64,000 nt of DNA from Burkholderia sp. Leaf177 (GTDB lineage Bacteria; Pseudomonadota; Gammaproteobacteria; Burkholderiales; Burkholderiaceae). Under the pieces are notes generated by a model. That model ran no database searches and was not told the DNA's origin. It saw only the letters and a program-made list of their open reading frames with translations. The translations under genes and the position numbers were made by a program. Where the stretch lies: assembly GCF_001424345.1 (NCBI RefSeq), contig NZ_LMPF01000001.1, positions 757,990 to 821,989 on the forward strand, written 5' to 3'. Positions 59,318 through 64,000 of the stretch are shown here, piece by piece. How positions within the stretch are numbered: position 1 is the first letter of the stretch; every line of letters begins with the position of its first letter.

Positions 59318-60052
59318 ATGCGCATCAAACTGATCAATCCGAATACGACTGAACGCATGACGCGCGCAATGGATCGCTGCGCTAAAGAGGTTGCATCGAA
59401 TGGAACGGAAATCATATCGGTCAGCGCGTCGATGGGACCGCCATCCATTGAAGGTTATTACGATGAAGCGCTTGCCTCTTTAGCATTGCTGCAGGAAATA
59501 GAGAAAGGCGAGAAAGAGGGCATGGACGGTTACGTCATCGCGTGCTTTGGTGACCCCGGGCTTTATGCGGCGCGCGAGCTGGCTAGCGGTCCGGTCATAG
59601 GCATAGCGGAAGCCGCAATGCATGCCGCGAGCGTGATCGCGCCGAGTTTTTCCGTGGTGACTACGCTCAAGCGCACATGCACGATGTCGTGGCATCTTGC
59701 CGAGCGATACGGCATGAAGCGTTTCTGCAAAAATGTCCGCGCTACCGATGTCGCCGTGCTCGACCTTGATATTCCGGGTTCCGAAGCGCGTTCAATCATT
59801 ATCGATGAGTGCCGCAAGGCCTTAGCTGAAGACGGCGCGGAATCCATCGTTTTGGGCTGCGCCGGCATGGCCGAGTTTTGCCATGAGATCGAAGATGCAA
59901 TTGGCGCGCCGGTAATAGAAGGCGTAACGACTGCGGTCAAATGGGCAGAGGCGTTAATTTCGCTAAAGCTTAAAACCGCCAAGTGCGGCGATTATGCGCG
60001 GCCTTTGCGCAAGCAATACGATGGCGACCTGGCAATCTACAGCCCTAAGTGA
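59318..60052 (+). CDS. Asp/Glu/hydantoin racemase family protein, probable allantoin racemase
   Basis: A 244-residue protein starting MRIKLINPNTTERMT, with two racemase cysteine regions: YVIACFGDPGLYAARE and SIVLGCAGMAEFCHEIE. Both active cysteines are present. Members include hydantoin racemase and allantoin racemase (HpxA). Placed between the permease and PuuE allantoinase, it probably interconverts R- and S-allantoin so that both isomers can be used. AGAAGG precedes the ATG 59318. Confidence 0.88.
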   Translation: MRIKLINPNTTERMTRAMDRCAKEVASNGTEIISVSASMGPPSIEGYYDEALASLALLQEIEKGEKEGMDGYVIACFGDPGLYAARELASGPVIGIAEAAMHAASVIAPSFSVVTTLKRTCTMSWHLAERYGMKRFCKNVRATDVAVLDLDIPGSEARSIIIDECRKALAEDGAESIVLGCAGMAEFCHEIEDAIGAPVIEGVTTAVKWAEALISLKLKTAKCGDYARPLRKQYDGDLAIYSPK

Positions 60053-60054
60053 CC

Positions 60055-60074
60055 GGTATAACGCGGGTATAACG
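60055..60074 (+). repeat. Two direct repeats GGTATAACG, one helical turn apart
   Basis: GGTATAACG occurs at 60055-60063 and 60066-60074 (11-bp spacing), just after the racemase stop and 180 bases before puuE. The spacing places both copies on the same DNA face, as in some operators. Function unknown. Confidence 0.4.
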
Positions 60075-60254
60075 TTTTAAGCAAACGAAGATCATACCTG
60101 CCGCCTGACCCGCAATATCTGCGTATGAATATGGGCGCGGCCATGTGTTTTCGCTAAACTGGCCTATCGTCGCGCAGGGTCCAATGCAGGGTCCGGTTTA
60201 AGGTCCTTTAGGCACCGTGCGCGGCTCCATCGACTTCCACGCACTGATCCAGCC

Positions 60255-61202
60255 ATGTCGAACGAATCGAATTACCCACGCGACCTTATTGGCTATGGCC
60301 GATATCCCGTGCAGCCGAACTGGCCCGGGAATGCGCGCATTGCCGTGCAATTCGTGCTGAATTACGAAGAGGGCGGAGAAAACTGCGTGCTGCACGGCGA
60401 TCCTGCGTCCGAACAGTTTTTATCGGAGATCGTGGGCGCAGCTGCTTATCCGTCGCGTCACATGAGCATGGAATCCATCTACGAATACGGATCGCGTGCG
60501 GGCGTGTGGCGCATTCTTCGCGAGTTCGAAAAACGCGGCTTGCCACTGACCGTGTTTGGCGTCGGCATGGCGATTGAACGTCATCCGGATCTCGCGCGCG
60601 CGTTCGTTGAACTGGGGCATGAGATTGCGTGCCACGGATATAGATGGATCCACTATCAGGACATGGCGCCCGAGAAGGAAGCGGAGCACATGCGTCTTGG
60701 CATGGAAGCCATCGAGCGCGTAACGGGCGTGAAACCGCTTGGCTGGTACACGGGACGTGATAGCCCCAACACGCACAGGCTGGTGGCCGAACATGGCGGG
60801 TTTCTCTACGACTCCGACTATTACGGCGACGACCTGCCGTTCTGGATGGACGTGCAAGTGAGCGGCGGCGCGAAGGTCCCGCATTTGATCGTTCCTTATA
60901 CGCTCGACACCAACGACATGCGTTTCGCCACGCCGCAGGGTTTCAACACGGCGGAGCAATTCTTCGTGTATTTGCGCGACGCGTTTGATGTGCTTTACGA
61001 AGAAGGCAGCGAGGCGCCAAAGATGTTGTCCATCGGCATGCATTGCAGGTTGCTCGGGCGCCCCGGGCGCTTCCGCGCGCTGCAGCGCTTTCTCGATCAC
61101 ATCGAGCAATATGATCGTGTGTGGGTCACACGGCGCGTGGATATCGCGCGTCACTGGCGCGAACATCATCCGTACGCAGGAATTGCCGGAGCGACCGCAT
61201 GA
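60255..61202 (+). CDS. puuE: Allantoinase PuuE (polysaccharide-deacetylase fold)
   Basis: Hydrolyses allantoin to allantoate. The 315-residue protein belongs to the metal-independent PuuE type, built on the polysaccharide deacetylase fold rather than the metal amidohydrolase allantoinase. Motifs: PRDLIGYGRYPVQPNWPGNARIAV-like opening, YEYGSRAGVWRILREFE, LGHEIACHGYRWIHYQD, GWYTGRDSPNTHRL and YDSDYYGDDLPFW, then LSIGMHCRLLGRPGR. It overlaps uraD by four bases. Confidence 0.95.
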   Translation: MSNESNYPRDLIGYGRYPVQPNWPGNARIAVQFVLNYEEGGENCVLHGDPASEQFLSEIVGAAAYPSRHMSMESIYEYGSRAGVWRILREFEKRGLPLTVFGVGMAIERHPDLARAFVELGHEIACHGYRWIHYQDMAPEKEAEHMRLGMEAIERVTGVKPLGWYTGRDSPNTHRLVAEHGGFLYDSDYYGDDLPFWMDVQVSGGAKVPHLIVPYTLDTNDMRFATPQGFNTAEQFFVYLRDAFDVLYEEGSEAPKMLSIGMHCRLLGRPGRFRALQRFLDHIEQYDRVWVTRRVDIARHWREHHPYAGIAGATA

Positions 61203-61723
61203 TCACGAACGCACGAATGACACTGGAACAATTGAACGCGTTGAACGCGGATGATTTTGTCGGCGTGCTTTCTGGCATTTTCGAGCACTCGCGATGGGTT
61301 GCCGAGGAAGCGGTCAGCAAGCGGCCGTTTGCGAGTATCGACGCGCTTTATAAAACCATGGCATCAATCGTCGATACCGCCGGCGACGCCCGGCAACTTG
61401 CGTTGATCAACGCTCACCCCGAGCTTGCGGGCAAGGCTGCGGTGCGTGGCGAACTCACGCACGAATCCACGCGCGAGCAGAGCGGCGCCGGTCTTGATTT
61501 GTGCACGCAGGAAGAGTTCGACACGTTGCAGGCGCTTAATGCGGGTTATCGCGAGAAGTTTGGGTTTCCGTTTATTTTGGCCGTGCGCGGGTTTGATCGT
61601 CACGGCATCATCGCCAACTTTCAGGCGCGGTTGCATCACAGCCGCGATGTCGAGTTGCGCGAAAGTCTGCAGCAAATCTACCGGATAGCGCGCTTCAGGC
61701 TCGACGATCTGATCGTCGTTTGA
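61199..61723 (+). CDS. uraD: 2-oxo-4-hydroxy-4-carboxy-5-ureidoimidazoline (OHCU) decarboxylase
   Basis: Third step of urate breakdown, giving S-allantoin. The 174-residue helical protein has [15 protein letters not shown], the catalytic-His region [17 protein letters not shown], and [18 protein letters not shown] 61199 overlaps the puuE stop. Urate oxidase and HIU hydrolase, which act before it, are not in the window. Confidence 0.95.
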   Translation: MITNARMTLEQLNALNADDFVGVLSGIFEHSRWVAEEAVSKRPFASIDALYKTMASIVDTAGDARQLALINAHPELAGKAAVRGELTHESTREQSGAGLDLCTQEEFDTLQALNAGYREKFGFPFILAVRGFDRHGIIANFQARLHHSRDVELRESLQQIYRIARFRLDDLIVV

Positions 61724-61760
61724 ACCGCGCACGCCGCCTTCAACTCATTCAAGGAACCTC

Positions 61761-62771
61761 ATGTCCATTCCGACACTCGATCCCAACGCCCCCGAATTCA
61801 CGCGCCGGTATGTGAACCTCGCGGACCCGCGTCTTGGCGCGCAGGCGCTCGAATCCAGCGATGATTTTTTCGCGCCGAAAGAGCGCATGTTGAATCCGGA
61901 GCCGGCTGTTTTCATCCCGGGAAAATTCGATAACAACGGCAAGTGGATGGATGGTTGGGAAACGCGCCGCAAGCGCGTGAGTGGCTACGACTGGTGCGTG
62001 GTAAAGCTGGCGCGGCCGGGCGTGATCAAGGGATTCGATATCGACACCAGCCATTTCACCGGCAACTTCCCGCCGGCCGCTTCCATTGAAGGCGCGCATG
62101 TGGCCGATGGCGCGCCGAACCAGTCGACGAAGTGGACTGAAGTGGTTCCGTCCATGACGTTGCAGGGCAACACGCACCATTACGTCGACGTCGCGAACGA
62201 GCAGCCGTTCACGCATTTGCGCGTCAACATTTATCCCGATGGTGGTATTGCGCGCTTGCGCGTGTATGGTCAGCCGCAGCTCGACTGGAGCAGCGCGAGC
62301 CGCAGCGAATTGTTCGACCTCGCCGCCATGGAGAACGGTGCGTATCTGGTTGGCACGAACAACCAGCATTTTGGGTTGGCGTCGACCTTGCTGATGCCGG
62401 GCCGCGGTGTGAACATGGGCGATGGCTGGGAGACGCGGCGGCGTCGTGAGCCGGGCAACGACTGGTGCATCGTGGCTTTGGCGCAGCCGGGCGTGATCAA
62501 AAAGATTGAAGTCGATACGGCGCACTTCAAGGGTAATTATCCTGACCGGTGTTCGCTGCAGGCAGCTTATGTGACGGGCGGCACGGACAGTTCGCTCGTG
62601 ACGCAGGCGATGTTCTGGCCGGTTTTGCTTGGTGAGCAGAAGTTGCAGATGGACAAGCAGCACGGGTTTGAATCCGAGATTGCTGCGCTGGGTCCGGTGA
62701 CGCATGTGCGATTCAATATTTTCCCTGATGGCGGTGTATCGCGGTTGCGTCTGTTCGGTACGCTGGCGTGA
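61761..62771 (+). CDS. alc: Allantoicase
   Basis: Splits allantoate to ureidoglycolate and urea. The 336-residue protein is a tandem duplication of one jelly-roll domain. Both halves share [18 protein letters not shown], then a DWC-V-L motif ([21 protein letters not shown] and [21 protein letters not shown]) and FTGNFP/FKGNYP, and a final [18 protein letters not shown] matching [18 protein letters not shown]. Start has AAGGAAC upstream. It lies between uraD and the ureidoglycolate lyase gene. Confidence 0.96.
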   Translation: MSIPTLDPNAPEFTRRYVNLADPRLGAQALESSDDFFAPKERMLNPEPAVFIPGKFDNNGKWMDGWETRRKRVSGYDWCVVKLARPGVIKGFDIDTSHFTGNFPPAASIEGAHVADGAPNQSTKWTEVVPSMTLQGNTHHYVDVANEQPFTHLRVNIYPDGGIARLRVYGQPQLDWSSASRSELFDLAAMENGAYLVGTNNQHFGLASTLLMPGRGVNMGDGWETRRRREPGNDWCIVALAQPGVIKKIEVDTAHFKGNYPDRCSLQAAYVTGGTDSSLVTQAMFWPVLLGEQKLQMDKQHGFESEIAALGPVTHVRFNIFPDGGVSRLRLFGTLA

Positions 62772-62799
62772 TTATTTTGAATACGAAGCAGGTTCCACG

Positions 62800-63306
62800 A
62801 TGAAAAAGCTGGCGATTGAACCGTTGACCAAGGCAGCCTTCGAGCAGTTCGGTGATGTGATCGAGCTTGAGGGTGCAAAGCAGATCCCGATCAACCTTGG
62901 GACAACGATGCGTTTCCACGATCTTGCTCGTATCGATGTGGAAGACGAGGGTGGCCGTCCGCTCGTGAACCTGTTTCGCGGGCAGCCGCGCGTATTGCCG
63001 TTCGAGGTATTGATGCTTGAGCGGCACCCGTTGGGGAGTCAGGCGTTTGTGCCGCTAAATGACCGTCCGTACTTGGTGGTGGTTGCGCCGGCTGGCGAGT
63101 TGAAGCCATCGGCCATCCGGGCGTTCGTAACGCGTGGATGGCAGGGCGTGAATTATGCGAAAGGTGTTTGGCATCATCCGTTGATAGCGCTTGATGAAGT
63201 GAGTGACTTCATCGTGGTTGACCGCGGCGGGGATGGAGTCAACCTGAATGAGCAGCAACTGGAAGAATCGCTTTGGCTGATGGGCGAGGATTTTATCCGC
63301 ACCTGA
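62800..63306 (+). CDS. allA: Ureidoglycolate lyase
   Basis: Final step of the allantoicase route, converting ureidoglycolate to glyoxylate and urea. The 168-residue cupin-fold protein starts [22 protein letters not shown] and has [31 protein letters not shown] core (cupin metal/active region), [23 protein letters not shown] and [15 protein letters not shown]. The start at 62800 is the conserved one. A terminator follows within 20 bases, closing the cluster. Confidence 0.95.
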   Translation: MKKLAIEPLTKAAFEQFGDVIELEGAKQIPINLGTTMRFHDLARIDVEDEGGRPLVNLFRGQPRVLPFEVLMLERHPLGSQAFVPLNDRPYLVVVAPAGELKPSAIRAFVTRGWQGVNYAKGVWHHPLIALDEVSDFIVVDRGGDGVNLNEQQLEESLWLMGEDFIRT

Positions 63307-63324
63307 CCAAAGTATTTGAGAAGT

Positions 63325-63364
63325 AAAAAGCAGCGAGCCGGCCAAGCCGTCCCGCTGCTTTTTA
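63325..63364 (+). terminator. Terminator after the allantoin cluster
   Basis: AAAAAGCAGCG (63325-63335) pairs with CGCTGCTTTTT (63353-63363) around a 17-base loop. The A/T flanks could let it act in both directions. Confidence 0.85.
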
Positions 63365-63666
63365 CGTTTTAAGGCGCTGTTCAAAATGTTTCAGAGCCCA
63401 TCCCGAGAAACTGCCATTCAACCAAGCATGCAGAACGCGACGAAGAATATAGGGCGTACCAAGTCATATGGGCCTTAGAACTTGCCCGAGAACACTGGTG
63501 GCGAAGCGTGTGGATGTAGGAATACGGAGGGGGAGGGTTTCAGCGGGACGTGGCTATGCGCTAAGGGTGCTTCTTGCGTACCACCCTGTTAAAACTGCAC
63601 GCTGTGGACAGTTAAGAATTAGCGGTGGAGAGGCGTTTTCTTTGCTTCGTTTCTTTTTCGCCGTTG
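63365..63666. other. About 300 bp of non-coding or remnant DNA before the IS end
   Basis: No recognisable gene. The text changes character after the terminator, with short broken frames on the plus strand (for instance one ending in a Phe/Arg-rich stretch near 63640-63686). This suggests remnants of earlier insertions next to the IS481-type element. Confidence 0.4.
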
Positions 63667-63865
63667 TGTTTAGACCGGAGACATAGCTGACAGGTGTGCG
63701 GAGACATGGTTGACACTTTCGGGCAGTCCAACTGCCTCGAATCCGACCATGCCGTGGAACCCGCGCTGTTTAGACCGGAGACATAGCTGACAGGTGTGCG
63801 GAGACATGGTTGACACTTTCGGGCAGTCCAACTGCCTCGAATCCGACCATGCCGTGGAACCCGCG
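63667..63865 (+). repeat. Tandem duplication (100-bp period) of an IS481-type left end
   Basis: Two copies, 63667-63765 and 63767-63865, are identical over 99 bases, beginning TGTTTAGACCGGAG. Each contains two related 16-bp blocks, GGAGACATAGCTGACA (63677 in copy 1) and GGAGACATGGTTGACA (63700), 23 bases apart. Such blocks are common at ends of this IS type and may bind transposase. The second copy lies directly before the transposase start. Confidence 0.93.
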
Positions 63866-64000
63866 AGACACCATGAAACTGCGCCAGGAGTTCGTCGAAC
63901 TCGCTTTGCATCAAAGCGTGCCCTTTGCCGATTTGTGCCGACGCTTCGGCGTGAGCCGCCAGACCGGCTACAAATGGCTCAATCGATATAAAAAAGACGG
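63767..64000 (+). mobile_element. IS481-family insertion element, left part only
   Basis: The element begins at the second (63767) or first (63667) copy of the TGTTTAGACC end and continues past the window. The transposase start, with its helix-turn-helix, is intact. The other end and any target duplication are outside the window. Confidence 0.82.
63873..64000 (+). CDS. IS481-family transposase, N-terminal 42 codons (runs off the window)
   Basis: Starts MKLRQEFVELALHQ at 63873 and contains a helix-turn-helix of the Hin/IS3 type (FADLCRRFGVSRQTGYKWLN at residues about 19-38). The opening is characteristic of IS481 transposases. The DDE catalytic domain lies outside the window, so activity cannot be judged. 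Confidence 0.88.
   Translation, partial: MKLRQEFVELALHQSVPFADLCRRFGVSRQTGYKWLNRYKKD

Overview
The window is chromosomal DNA of a high-GC betaproteobacterium of the family Burkholderiaceae, most likely the Caballeronia/Paraburkholderia group. I infer this from the protein sequences, from the rpsB-tsf-pyrH-frr-uppS-cdsA-dxr-rseP-bamA-skp-lpxD-fabZ-lpxA-lpxB-rnhB run, and from the map-glnD-rRNA pseudouridine synthase group diverging from rpsB. No database search was possible.

Layout. 1-1.8 kb: 3' end of ligA, def, and a small unknown gene. 1.9-7.6 kb (minus): map, glnD and a pseudouridine synthase with a 450-residue repetitive Arg/Gly/Pro extension. 8-24.5 kb (plus): translation factors, UMP kinase, isoprenoid, phospholipid, outer-membrane assembly and lipid A genes, ending with rnhB and an RNA methyltransferase. 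24.5-28.2 kb: divergent ppsR and ppsA. 28.2-35.4 kb: nfeD/SPFH pair, smpB, ratAB, guaB, an unknown membrane protein with octapeptide repeats, and guaA. 35.4-39.4 kb: membrane PQQ glucose dehydrogenase and an FNR-type flavoprotein. 39.4-43.5 kb (minus): a TonB-dependent receptor followed by exbB, exbD and tonB, preceded by a palindrome that matches the core of an alphaproteobacterial Zur box.

43.8-48.2 kb is the most interesting stretch. It holds an ECF sigma factor of the SigF type, two NrsF-like (DUF1109) membrane anti-sigma paralogues, a secreted DUF1223 thioredoxin-like protein, and a secreted methionine-rich MXKDX-repeat peptide. Four exact copies of GTAACC-N16-CGAA lie in front of the sigma gene, the second nrsF paralogue, the DUF1223 gene and the leader of the MXKDX gene. 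This defines a local self-regulated regulon. By analogy with SigF/NrsF/MrpX of Azospira suillum and SigF/NrsF of Caulobacter (recalled, not checked) it may answer oxidant or reactive-chlorine/metal stress. The duplicated anti-sigma gene, the DUF1223 member and the absence of msrPQ nearby set it apart from those systems.

48.4-54.3 kb is a complete ddpXABCDF-type locus for D-Ala-D-Ala dipeptide cleavage and import, followed by a DUF1992 gene, tadA and the murein-recycling carboxypeptidase ldcA. 56.6-63.3 kb is an allantoin utilisation cluster: GntR regulator, NCS1 permease, allantoin-type racemase, PuuE allantoinase, OHCU decarboxylase, allantoicase and ureidoglycolate lyase. Together these can take OHCU or allantoin to glyoxylate and urea. 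The window ends in an IS481-type element whose left end is present twice in tandem (100-bp period), with its transposase running off the edge.

No tRNA, rRNA or CRISPR array was seen. Promoters, operators and leaders are judged by eye and are less certain than the genes.
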